NCBI GenBank assembly: GCA_019637335.1
Contig: JAHBVV010000001.1
Location: forward strand, 186,001 to 250,000
Source of the DNA: Candidatus Hydrogenedentota bacterium
Lineage (GTDB): Bacteria > Hydrogenedentota > Hydrogenedentia > Hydrogenedentales > JAEUWI01
Direction of reading: 5' to 3'
Length of the DNA: 64,000 nt
Under the pieces are notes generated by a model that saw only the letters and a list, made by a program, of their open reading frames with translations, was not told where the DNA came from and did no database searches. The translations under genes and the position numbers were made by a program. Positions within the stretch are counted from its first letter, which is position 1. Each line of letters starts with the position of its first letter. Shown piece by piece: positions 1-9,127 of this stretch.

Positions 1-129
1 CGTATAGGCCAGGTGAACCCCGTCGGATTCATCCTTCGGCCCCAGGCCGACGCCGTCCATGATGATAAACAGCAGCGGGCCCGAAAAGGGGGTATAGTTC
101 GGCAGGGGGTTCAGGCTGTACTTGCTCAT
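1..129 (-). CDS. gpmI: 2,3-bisphosphoglycerate-independent phosphoglycerate mutase, N-terminal fragment
   Basis: The first 43 codons are visible; the rest lies beyond the left edge. This glycolytic enzyme interconverts 3- and 2-phosphoglycerate in the cytoplasm with a metal-dependent Ser nucleophile. The segment LLFIIMDGVGLGPKDES (about residues 19-35) is the characteristic first beta strand with the metal-binding Asp in the DG(V/W)G motif. The start ATG is at 129. The catalytic Ser and the rest of the domain are not visible, so completeness cannot be judged. The fragment is short, but the motif and its position near the N-terminus fit this family better than other alkaline-phosphatase-superfamily members. 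Confidence 0.75.
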   Translation of the reverse strand, partial: MSKYSLNPLPNYTPFSGPLLFIIMDGVGLGPKDESDGVHLAYT

Positions 130-330
130 GAAGGCATTCCTGTGGTTAAGGCGGTCGCGCGGGGGCGTCCGAACGGTCGGGGAAAAGGGGCGAAAGCCGG
201 GGAAGAGCGGCGTCCAGCGTCACGCGCGGGGCGACCGGGCGGAACGGGGCGCTGCTCGCCCATGAGTGTAGCGGAGGCGTCGCGCGCGTTTCAAAACATC
301 CCCGATTCGCGGCGGCCCCCGGGCGGGCGT

Positions 331-774
331 TCAGCGCTCGCCGAAAATGGCGTGGAAGTAGTCGGAATTGTCCAGAAGGCGGAGATCGATCGTCCGGAAG
401 GACTCCACTTCCTCGGGCGAGATGGGGGCATCAACGGGCGTCTCATCGGGCTCACCGATCACGTGCAGTTCGGCCTCGGGATGAACCGGGAACGCGCGGT
501 CTCCGGGGGCGTCGGGCGCGCCGTCGCGCGAGAAGAGACGCCCCACGCGTTCGCGGACGAACTGGGTGAGGACGGAAGCCACGTGATCGCGGCGATCCTC
601 GGATTCGCCTTGCAGCATCGTGTGCTGGTCGAGCGCGAGGGCGGCGCCGCAGAAGACGGCGACCATGCCGTTGCACTCGGGGCAGGGTCCCACGATGATG
701 GTGGCGGGGGAGGGCAGCTGAATCCGGCCTTCGGCGGCGCAGTGGGGGCAGGTGATATCAACGGTAACGGGCAT
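331..774 (-). CDS. hypothetical protein with N-terminal zinc ribbon (147 aa)
   Basis: The protein opens with a CPHC (residues 9-12) and CPEC (31-34) pair typical of a four-Cys zinc ribbon. A helical middle section and an acidic, Pro-rich C-terminal region follow. There is no signal peptide and no membrane segment, so it is probably cytoplasmic. The start is the first Met after an in-frame stop. It lies in a same-strand series (gpmI, this gene, lipoprotein, tatA), but gaps of about 150-200 nt argue against tight coupling. A second small zinc-ribbon protein occurs at 47329-47745; the two resemble each other only in the ribbon. Function unknown. Confidence 0.6.
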   Translation of the reverse strand: MPVTVDITCPHCAAEGRIQLPSPATIIVGPCPECNGMVAVFCGAALALDQHTMLQGESEDRRDHVASVLTQFVRERVGRLFSRDGAPDAPGDRAFPVHPEAELHVIGEPDETPVDAPISPEEVESFRTIDLRLLDNSDYFHAIFGER

Positions 775-925
775 GAATTACAAACTCCGTACTACAGGTG
801 CACGGAGTATACCATGCGCCGGTATATCCGGCAAATGGCCCTTGAAATTCGGGTTTTGAGGCGGGCGGAGGGCATGCCGGCGGAGGGGCGGAAGGAGGGC
901 CTGCTTCGGCGCGCCGGCCCGCGAA

Positions 926-1381
926 TCAGCGATCCGCGGCAACAGCGGTCGCGCGCGCCTGAATCGCCTCCAGCAGCGCCTCGGGCTCGCCGGTTTCCTC
1001 GGTCTTGCGGTCGTGCCAGCCGGGGTAGGTGAGCAGGGTCACGCCGTACGTTTGCTTCCGGGTGTCCAGGGCGACCCGGGTGCTGTTGTCGGAGACCGCT
1101 TCAAGATCGATGGTGTACTTGTAGCGATTTGGCTGGAGCAGGCGACGCCGCTCGGGCGTAAGCGCGATGAAGTGGCCGCGCTTGTCCCGCGTGTAGATAT
1201 CCAGTTCCTTTTCGCGCAACACATCCTTGACGGATTGCCAGGTGGCGTCGAAGGGGGCATCGACAACGACGGCGTGGTTCAGGGCGAAACCGGTGGTGTC
1301 GCGTGCGGCATGCGCGCACCCCAGGGGCAGGGTGGCGATGACGAGCAAGACACTGCCGCAAAGGAACTTAGAGCGGTTCAT
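926..1381 (-). CDS. putative exported lipoprotein (151 aa)
   Basis: The Met at 1381 is chosen because it directly precedes a basic residue and hydrophobic signal (MNRSKFLCGS, then VLLVIATLPLGC). An upstream Met at 1492 would put about 37 polar residues before the signal and would run over the tatA terminator hairpin. The cleavage region LPLGC is a weak lipobox, because Pro sits where Leu is usual. The mature part (FDATWQSVKDVLREKELDIYTRDK) looks like one small alpha/beta domain of the kind seen in short exported proteins of unknown function. No catalytic motif is recognisable. Likely periplasmic or membrane-anchored. Confidence 0.6.
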   Translation of the reverse strand: MNRSKFLCGSVLLVIATLPLGCAHAARDTTGFALNHAVVVDAPFDATWQSVKDVLREKELDIYTRDKRGHFIALTPERRRLLQPNRYKYTIDLEAVSDNSTRVALDTRKQTYGVTLLTYPGWHDRKTEETGEPEALLEAIQARATAVAADR

Positions 1382-1450
1382 TTCCGTTCTCCGATGGGTT
1401 GCGGCGATTGTAGCACAGGGTTGGCGGGGGTTCAAGCCGCCGCGCGGGCA

Positions 1451-1493
1451 AAACAGAAAACGGCGCGCGTTCATTTCGGCGTGAACGCGCACC
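1451..1493 (-). terminator. rho-independent terminator downstream of tatA
   Basis: Read on the minus strand, GGTGCGCGTTCA (1493-1482) pairs with TGAACGCGCGCC (1473-1462) across an 8-nt loop. It gives a 12-bp stem with one G-U pair, followed by GTTTTCTGTTTT. It starts about 25 nt after the tatA stop and so ends that transcript. Confidence 0.75.
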
Positions 1494-1517
1494 GTTGCGA
1501 TTACCGGTGGCGGGGGA

Positions 1518-1736
1518 TTACTCCTCCTCCTTCGCCTCGTCCTTTGTCTCGCTCTTCGCGGCGTTGCGCGTCTCGTGCTTGATTTCGTCGGACTTCTCGT
1601 CCGGTTTCACGGCGTCCTTGAATTCGGTGATCGCTTCGCCCAGAGAGCGTCCCACGCCCGAGATCTTGGATCCGCCGAAGAGCAGCAGCACAATAACCAA
1701 TACGATAACCAACTCAGTCATTCCAAAACCAAACAT
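1518..1736 (-). CDS. tatA: Sec-independent protein translocase subunit TatA/TatE
   Basis: This 72-residue inner-membrane protein forms the pore-like component of the twin-arginine pathway that exports folded proteins. Residues 7-20 (TELVIVLVIVLLLF) are the single transmembrane helix. It is followed by the conserved FGGSKISGVGRSLGEAI hinge and amphipathic helix, then a charged Lys/Glu tail. Length and layout match TatA exactly. The gene stands alone with its own terminator. A probable client in this window is the RRDFMK-type signal protein at 51841-52890. Confidence 0.93.
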   Translation of the reverse strand: MFGFGMTELVIVLVIVLLLFGGSKISGVGRSLGEAITEFKDAVKPDEKSDEIKHETRNAAKSETKDEAKEEE

Positions 1737-2003
1737 GGTTTACTCCTGTCCTCTGTGCGACACAGAATTTGGTCCCGGCGCAATGCGGGACATGGGCGCC
1801 ACGCGGCGATGGATCGGGGGGAGCTACCGCCTGCGCGCCTGGAACACGGCCTGCCATTGGCCTTCGCGGTTCCGCGGCGCGCATTACAAAGGCGTGTTTG
1901 CCGGGCGCGGTGCGGGGGGAAGACGTCAGCCAGGGTACAATTCAACACACCCGTCATTATAGACCGTGCCCGAGCACATTACAAGTGGCGAATGAGAGAT
2001 GAT

Positions 2004-2117
2004 CAGCGCAATCGCATCCAAGACCCGATCATGGCGTATGGGCGTAAACTTGAGTCGATACCGAGCCTGGAACCAATCAAAGTGCGCGTGTTGGAGCGCC
2101 GGCATCTCTGGCAAGGT
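2004..2117 (-). repeat. degenerate, truncated copy of the CAGGG-ended MITE
   Basis: It aligns with the first half of the intact copy at 32270. It begins CAGCGCAATCGCAT, continues TATGGGCGTAAACTTGAGTCGAT, and reaches TTGGAGCGCCGGCATCT before similarity stops. The second terminal repeat is missing. The 417-nt stretch 1737-2153 upstream of tatA holds only this remnant and presumably the tatA promoter; no other gene was found in it. Confidence 0.65.
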
Positions 2118-2153
2118 AAGGAAAGCGCCGCGGCGCCGGCGCAGGCGGGCCCG

Positions 2154-2333
2154 TTACTTGCCGCCCATCAGCCCCGGGAAGTCGATCGGGGGCGTGGCGG
2201 TCTCGCCGAAGAAAAGCTTCTGCCCCGCGCCGCCGATGACATCGTCTTCCGCGCCGTCGAGGTCTTCAAGCAGAATCACGCGCTTGGCGGGCTTGTTCCT
2301 GGGGGCATCGGGTTGTATGGGTGACTTGTTCAT
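2154..2333 (-). CDS. small double-glycine peptide (59 aa), function unknown
   Basis: A strong ribosome-binding site (GGAGGA, about 7 nt before the ATG at 2333) supports this short gene. The protein has a basic, Pro-rich N-terminus, then VILLEDLDGAEDD VIGG, then GQKLFFGETATPP and ends LMGGK. The acidic helix-like stretch before a GG pair resembles leader peptides cut by C39-type exporters, and LFFGE is a striking conserved-looking core. It lies just downstream of two further GG-containing peptides (2619-2969), separated from them by a terminator. No processing enzyme or exporter is nearby. Function unknown; the peptide-precursor idea is inference. Confidence 0.55.
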   Translation of the reverse strand: MNKSPIQPDAPRNKPAKRVILLEDLDGAEDDVIGGAGQKLFFGETATPPIDFPGLMGGK

Positions 2334-2540
2334 GATGATTCCTCCATGATGGCCTAACGCCTGTTAAAAGCGATTTTTGTGCCAATTTCCTGTCACTATC
2401 GTAAGGTCTTATAAATTAAACCTTTAGCCCATTCACTGTGGCAATGCGGGATCAATGACTCTCGCAGAACGGGGCCATTCGTGGTTGCGTTTTGCGACCG
2501 AGGCTTCAGGGCGCTACCATGCAGCCGTGCGCGACGGCAC

Positions 2541-2583
2541 AAAAAGCGGGAACGCCGCGACACGATCCCGACGCGGCGTTCCC
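2541..2583 (-). terminator. rho-independent terminator of the GG-peptide transcript
   Basis: GGGAACGCCGCG (2583-2572 read on the minus strand) pairs perfectly with CGCGGCGTTCCC (2559-2548) over a 12-nt loop, followed by GCTTTTT. It lies about 35 nt beyond the stop of the frameshifted peptide at 2619 and makes 2969-2619 a defined short transcription unit. The 285-nt gap 2334-2618 holds nothing else recognised. Confidence 0.8.
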
Positions 2584-2618
2584 TGGCCTGGCGACCCTCC
2601 CCGGGGGCTTCCCACAGG

Positions 2619-2793
2619 CTACCGCCTGCCGCTGGCGTCCAGCGACCTGTAGGCCGGGCTGTACCAGTCGGTGGGCGTGTAGTAGTGGGGGCCCCCCTTC
2701 ACCTGCGCGGCTTCCTCATCCGCTGCATGCCGCGTCGTGGTCGTCTTGACCGCTTCCGCGGTCGCCAGATCGGTAAGAGCAAATGGGACGCAT
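2619..2793 (-). pseudogene. frameshifted small double-glycine peptide
   Basis: An ATG at 2793 overlaps the stop of the preceding peptide gene as TGATG, a typical coupling arrangement. That frame stops after 25 codons. Removing one base at ATTT (about 2780) gives a 57-residue product: MRPFALTDLATAEAVK, then ADEEAAQVKGG, then PHYYTPTDWYSPAYRS. It closely parallels the neighbour, which has EAEQVKGGP. Without the correction the coding frame is the same as that of the upstream gene and follows its TGA directly. It may be recently broken, a sequencing error, or read by frameshifting; the intact promoter-side gene and terminator suggest recent loss. Confidence 0.5.
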
Positions 2794-2969
2794 CAGAAGC
2801 GTACCGAGCCGTCGCCAAACGCGAAGTGGGCGCCGCCGGATTGAACGGAGCGGGACTCGCCGTCGACGCCGTCAAACTTGATATAGGCTGGCCCGCCCTT
2901 TACCTGTTCGGCCTCAACGGGATTCACGGCCATGACTTCTTGAATATCCTGCATCTTGATGTTGCTCAT
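2793..2969 (-). CDS. small double-glycine peptide with Hcp-like and DUF1559-like motifs (58 aa)
   Basis: The start at 2969 is fixed by GAGGAAAG just upstream; a Met further upstream (3056) has none. Residues 1-26 look like a leader: amphipathic, acidic, ending EAEQVKGG. The rest begins PAYIKFDGVDGES, which resembles the first strand of Hcp-type tube proteins. It ends GGAHFAFGDGSVRF, resembling the C-terminal motif of DUF1559 pseudopilin-like proteins of Planctomycetota, although the motif His is Gln/Ser here. Full-length Hcp and DUF1559 proteins are several times longer, so this is not simply either. First gene of a two-peptide unit ended by the terminator at 2541. The 250 nt upstream (2970-3219) hold no gene. 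Function unknown. Confidence 0.6.
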   Translation of the reverse strand: MSNIKMQDIQEVMAVNPVEAEQVKGGPAYIKFDGVDGESRSVQSGGAHFAFGDGSVRF

Positions 2970-3219
2970 CGTGTCTTTCCTCGACCCCGTCGTGGGGCTT
3001 ACTCTTCGTTGGTTCGGATTGAACAGCGCCTCGCCATTCAGACTCACGGCTTGCATAAAGCAGCGATCATGCCAATGGGGCTGTGACGTCGCAAGGGGTT
3101 GTATAACAGAGGCTTAGCGGGTTCCGTGCCGGCGGGTTGGGTGCGGGGGCGAGGCGTATCTGTTCGCCAAATAGTCTCGAAATTGGACTATGGTCCCGAA
3201 ATGGATCCGCGCATATTCG

Positions 3220-4677
3220 TCAGGAAGTCGGTTTCCGGCCCCTCGGAGCGCGGAAGCGGCGGAGGGCGTCCCACAGCAGCAGCCCCCAGACTGGCGCATA
3301 CTCGAGCCAGACCACGCGGTAGTGGAAGAAGTCGGCCTGCCCCCGGGCGTCGAAGTAGAACTTGAGGTAGTAGAGCGGCAGCATGACGGTCAGCAGGAGA
3401 AGCCCGCGGTTTGGAACCAGCACGAGCCAGGGCAGCAGCCAGGCGTAGTACCACGGGAACTGTACGGGGCTGAGCAGAAAGAGCGCGGCGGCCACGGTGC
3501 ACCACCAGGCGGCCAGGTGGCGGCGCTGGTCCAATTCCGCCACTCCGAGCTGGCGCCGCCGCCACACCGACCACCCGCCGGCGCAGGCCAGCGCCGCGAG
3601 CGCAACGCCCGTGATGCCCTTCGCGAGCAGGTGCGCCTCTTGCGGGCCGAGCGGCGATCCGGCAAGGGCGGCGGACCGCGCGCCCAGCCAGGCGATCGCC
3701 ATGAACAGCGCGTCGTTCATCTCCCAGCGCGCGCCATAGGCCACTAGGCCAGCGCCGTTGCCCAGGCCGCCCCAGAGCAGCATCGGCGCGACAAGGGCCA
3801 GCGCCAGGGCCGCGCACAGGAGCACGGCGTACAGAGCGCGGCGCCAGCCCGGGCCGCGGGCGCCCGCCACGATCGGCGCCAGGAGCGCGGGCCAGAATTT
3901 GATGGCCGCGGCGAGGCCCAGGGCGGCGGCGGCGGGGCGTGCGCGCCCGCGCAAGACCAACAGCAGCGCCAGCAACATCGGCGGGACCAACAGCAGATCC
4001 ATGTGCACGCTGTTGTAGCATTCCTTCACGAAGAGCGGATTCCACCAGTAAATCAACACCCGCCACGCGGGAAGATCGAGCGCGCGAAGCAGGCCGATCA
4101 GGATCGCGAACACGGCGCAATCGAGCGCGAAATAGACCAGCCGCAGCCCCCCGATGGACCACGGCGCGGCCCAATGCGCAATCGCGAAGAAGGCCTGCGC
4201 CGCCGGCGGGTAGATCGTGCGCAGGTGTGCGTGGTTCACGCGCGCAATCACGGCGCCCGAATCCGCCGCGAGCGCGGCCAGCTCCGGGTCCGCCACGAGG
4301 CCGTCCCGGATGGCCCCGGGCGCGTGCGCGTAGGGGTTCTGCCCGGATGCCACCACGGCGCCGTCCCAGAGGTAGCGGTAGAAGTCATCTTCCAGCACCG
4401 GGGGGCCGGCGGACGCCGCGATGCGCATCAGGACGCCCGCGGCGAAGATCCACGCAAGCGCGTTGCGCGTTGGCGGGAGGGAGCCGCCGGCCCACACGGC
4501 GGCCAGGTAGACGGCGCCAGCGCCCATCAGGAGCGCGACGAGGAAGGGGATCGGGCGGGCGGCCATGTCGGACCCGTAGGCGAATTCGGGAGCGCGCCAG
4601 GCCAGTAGCGCGCAGGCCGCTACGAGCAGCCCGCCGCACGTGGTGACGATGCCGGCGCGCCCGCGGGCCCGGATCAC
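3220..4677 (-). CDS. GT87-like polyprenol-phosphate-dependent mannosyltransferase family protein (485 aa)
   Basis: This polytopic inner-membrane protein has about ten hydrophobic segments. Near residues 95-120 comes LEDDFYRYLWDG, then GQNPYAH, the acidic loop expected of GT-C glycosyltransferases of the GT87/DUF2029 type, which transfer a hexose from a lipid-linked donor on the outer face. A second landmark is NPLFVKECYNSVHMD. The start is placed at GTG 4677 because it overlaps the stop of the upstream GT4 gene (GTGA), whereas the frame is open far beyond without a plausible start. It is the last gene of the gmd-rmd-hldE2-GT4 operon, suggesting that it adds a sugar to the same glycan. Substrate unknown. 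Confidence 0.75.
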   Translation of the reverse strand: MIRARGRAGIVTTCGGLLVAACALLAWRAPEFAYGSDMAARPIPFLVALLMGAGAVYLAAVWAGGSLPPTRNALAWIFAAGVLMRIAASAGPPVLEDDFYRYLWDGAVVASGQNPYAHAPGAIRDGLVADPELAALAADSGAVIARVNHAHLRTIYPPAAQAFFAIAHWAAPWSIGGLRLVYFALDCAVFAILIGLLRALDLPAWRVLIYWWNPLFVKECYNSVHMDLLLVPPMLLALLLVLRGRARPAAAALGLAAAIKFWPALLAPIVAGARGPGWRRALYAVLLCAALALALVAPMLLWGGLGNGAGLVAYGARWEMNDALFMAIAWLGARSAALAGSPLGPQEAHLLAKGITGVALAALACAGGWSVWRRRQLGVAELDQRRHLAAWWCTVAAALFLLSPVQFPWYYAWLLPWLVLVPNRGLLLLTVMLPLYYLKFYFDARGQADFFHYRVVWLEYAPVWGLLLWDALRRFRAPRGRKPTS

Positions 4678-5786
4678 GGCGCGCGCCCGGCGGCCACCGC
4701 ATGATACACGTTGCAGTACGCGCGCGCCGCCGCCTCCCAGGTGTACGCTTTTGCGCGCGCGAGGCCCGCCGCGCGGAGGGCCGCCGCTTCTTCCGGGTTC
4801 GCGAGAATCGCAACGCACGAGGCCGCCATGCCCGCCAGGTCATCCACGGGGTGCACCCGCGCCGCCTCACCGGCCACCTCGGGCAGCGCGCCGCCGTCCG
4901 AGCAGACCACGGGCGTCCCGCAGGCCATGGCCTCCAGGACGGGCAGCCCGAAGCCTTCAAACCGCGAGGGCCACAGGAGCAGGTCGGCGGCGTTGTAGGC
5001 CAGCACGAGGTCCGGCTCGCTCAGTTGCGTGCGGTGTGCGAGGCGGGGTTCCAGTCCATGCCGGGCGATGAGTTGCTGTTCCTCCGGCGCGAACGTTCCG
5101 CCGACCTTGAGCAGCACAACGTCTTCGGGAAGGGACCGGAAGATCTCCAGCAGGCCGCCGATGTTCTTGTAGGGCAGACAGGTCCCCACGTGGAGTACCA
5201 CGCGCTTGCCTTCCAGCCCGTGCCGCCGCCGGAAGGCGCCCAGGGCGTCGTCGCCGGGGTCCAGAGGCTGAAAGTGCGCCTCCACGGCCTGGGGAATGAC
5301 GCTGGTTCGATCCTCGGAGCAAGCGGCGATGTCGAGGAGCGTGCGGCGGGTAAATTCCGAGACGCAAACCACGTGGGCGCAGCGGGCCAGGGCCTGGGTG
5401 GCCCTGGCGTAGAAATGCCGTCCTGCCCGGCCGCGAAAAATGGAGCGCAGGGAGGGATCGAGGAGGTAGGGCATGAGATCGTGACACGTAACGACGGTGC
5501 GCCGGTAGTTCCACGGGGCGATGCCGTAGGCGTGGTCGTTGTCAATGAGGTGGATGACGTCCGCGCGGCAGCAGGCGAGGCGGGCGGGGTTGAGAAAGCG
5601 CTTCCGCAGCTTCACCCGCTTCGGGTGGGTCGCCGCGCGCCCGCAATCGCCGCCGGGCGCGTCCAGGAGTTGTATCTCGTCGCCCGCGCCGAGCATCGGC
5701 GCCGCGTGGCGCGCGATGGAATACGCCGTGCGCAGGATGCTCGCGCGCCCTTCCTCGGGCACGTAGCCGCCGATCAGGACGCGCAT
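4674..5786 (-). CDS. GT4-family glycosyltransferase (370 aa)
   Basis: A cytoplasmic GT-B fold enzyme that transfers a sugar from a nucleotide donor. The N-terminal domain opens MRVLIGGYVPEEG. The donor-binding domain shows RVVLHVGTCLPYKN (about 210) and the signature LLLWPSRFEGFGLPVLEAMA with the usual E-x7-E spacing, then GTPVVCSDGGALPEV. This pattern is typical of mannosyl- and rhamnosyltransferases of surface polysaccharides. It is 12 nt downstream of the heptose adenylyltransferase and overlaps the following GT87-like gene by 4 nt. With gmd and rmd in the operon, GDP-D-rhamnose or GDP-mannose is a reasonable donor (inference). Confidence 0.85.
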   Translation of the reverse strand: MRVLIGGYVPEEGRASILRTAYSIARHAAPMLGAGDEIQLLDAPGGDCGRAATHPKRVKLRKRFLNPARLACCRADVIHLIDNDHAYGIAPWNYRRTVVTCHDLMPYLLDPSLRSIFRGRAGRHFYARATQALARCAHVVCVSEFTRRTLLDIAACSEDRTSVIPQAVEAHFQPLDPGDDALGAFRRRHGLEGKRVVLHVGTCLPYKNIGGLLEIFRSLPEDVVLLKVGGTFAPEEQQLIARHGLEPRLAHRTQLSEPDLVLAYNAADLLLWPSRFEGFGLPVLEAMACGTPVVCSDGGALPEVAGEAARVHPVDDLAGMAASCVAILANPEEAAALRAAGLARAKAYTWEAAARAYCNVYHAVAAGRAP

Positions 5787-5798
5787 GGGGGCGGGCCG

Positions 5799-6289
5799 CT
5801 ATCCACGGCGGATGCGCTCCACAATCGAGGCCGTGGACTTCGTGAGGTCCCCCGCGATGAGCGCGATGCAGCCGCCGGATTCCTCGATGACGGCGCGCTC
5901 GCGTTCGTTGAGGCCGCCGTGGAGGTGGTGGAGCCCCTTGGCGTAGACATCCGGCTTGAGCGCCCGCAGCACCTCGGCGCAGTCGGGCTGGTCGAAGACG
6001 GTGATGTAGTCGATGCACTCGACGGCGGACAGGACCAGCAATCGCTCCGCCTCGGTGGCGAGGGGACGCCCCGGGCCCTTGACCGCCGCCACGGACGCGT
6101 CGCTATTGACCCCGACAATAAAGACATCGCCCAGGCGGGACGCCTTCAGGAGGAAATCGATGTGGCCGGCGTGCAGTATTTCGAAGCAGCCGTTCGTCCA
6201 GACGATGGTCTTGCTCTGGCGCCGGTAGTGTCCCGCGAGATCGACCAGGCCTTCCAGCGCAATCTGCTTGCTGGATTGCGGAATCGCGC

Positions 6290-6293
<4 letters not shown>
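5799..6293 (-). CDS. hldE: D-glycero-beta-D-manno-heptose 1-phosphate adenylyltransferase
   Basis: A stand-alone version of the C-terminal (RfaE2-type) domain of HldE, which makes ADP-heptose for lipopolysaccharide or S-layer glycans from heptose-1-phosphate and ATP. The nucleotidyltransferase signature WTNGCFEILHAGHIDFL (about residues 32-48, with the HxGH motif) and VGVNSDASVAAVKGPGRP are both clear. At 164 residues it matches single-domain versions; the kinase domain is absent here and must be elsewhere. The ATG overlaps the rmd stop (ATGA). Its place in a glycan operon links it to envelope sugar supply. Confidence 0.88.
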
Positions 6294-8265
<1,972 letters not shown>

Positions 8266-8486
8266 TCAAAGCTGCGCGAGCATGGGGAAACGGCCCGCGC
8301 GCCCTCGCGAAGGAGGGTGGCGCGCACGCCGCGGGGGCGCTCCGGCCCGAATTCCGGGACCGGATCAGGCCGAAAAAAAGACGCGCGTTCACCGGAACGG
8401 ATCCCCGCCCACATATGGCGCGCAGTATAGTGAAAGGCCCGCGCGGATCACAAGGGGGGGGAGGGGGGATGGGCCGCGCGGCGCGG

Positions 8487-9101
8487 TCAGACGGGCCGCG
8501 CCTCGGACAGCAGTTCCTGGAGGCCTCCGACGATCATCTCCACGCCGACGGCCCCAACGAAGAGGGCCATAATGCGCATGAGCACGGCGAAATACTTCGC
8601 GAAGGCCGTCTCCCGGGCGCCCTCGGCGTTCCGGAACACGCCGTAGGCGCAGAGCACGAAGACGATGTTGACGAAAAGCACGCCCGCGATGACGCCCGTT
8701 CCGAGGAGGGCGCCGTGCTTCTCGCCAATCAGGATGCTGACCCAGAGCATCCCGGGGCCCACCATGTAGGGCAGGGCGATTTTGGGGGCCAGGTCGCGGA
8801 CTTCGCCGCGGAAGAGCTGGGTGCTGCCCTCCCCCGCCGTGATGTAGCGGTAGGCGACGTAGAGGTTGATCATCCCGCCGAAGACGCGCAGGGAGCCAAG
8901 GCGGATCTGAAAGACATCCGAAAGGATCGGCTGGCCGGAGATGGCGAACACGACGAAAATGATGAAGGAGTAGAAGCTTGCCCGCAGGTGCACGCGCGTG
9001 AAGCGCTTGAAGTGCATGGTTTCGAACAGCTCCCGGAGGTAGAGGACCTGCGAGAACGGGTTCAGGATGATCAGCATCAGTAGAAAGAGGTTTGTGTCCA
9101 C
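8487..9101 (-). CDS. MarC family integral membrane protein
   Basis: A 204-residue protein with six hydrophobic segments. The first (NLFLLMLIILNPFSQVLYL) contains the conserved N-P of the MarC/UPF0056 family. The later ALPYMVGPGMLWVSIL corresponds to the second half of the family's internal repeat (P-L-xxGPG). The start is GTG at 9101. MarC proteins were once linked to antibiotic resistance, but their true role is unknown. It lies 26 nt downstream of the dctM stop on the same strand and may share that transcript. Confidence 0.8.
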   Translation of the reverse strand: MDTNLFLLMLIILNPFSQVLYLRELFETMHFKRFTRVHLRASFYSFIIFVVFAISGQPILSDVFQIRLGSLRVFGGMINLYVAYRYITAGEGSTQLFRGEVRDLAPKIALPYMVGPGMLWVSILIGEKHGALLGTGVIAGVLFVNIVFVLCAYGVFRNAEGARETAFAKYFAVLMRIMALFVGAVGVEMIVGGLQELLSEARPV

Positions 9102-9127
9102 GTATCTAAAAGTCCTTCACGGCCCGC

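Noticed and set aside
1718-1957. Possible small gene upstream of tatA on the minus strand
   Set aside because: No ribosome-binding site; low-complexity Arg/Pro content overlapping the tatA start and leader.
2619-2969. TGA at 2793-2795 as a selenocysteine codon joining two peptides
   Set aside because: No SECIS-like hairpin was seen just after the TGA, and an ordinary TGATG stop/start overlap with a one-base frameshift explains it better.
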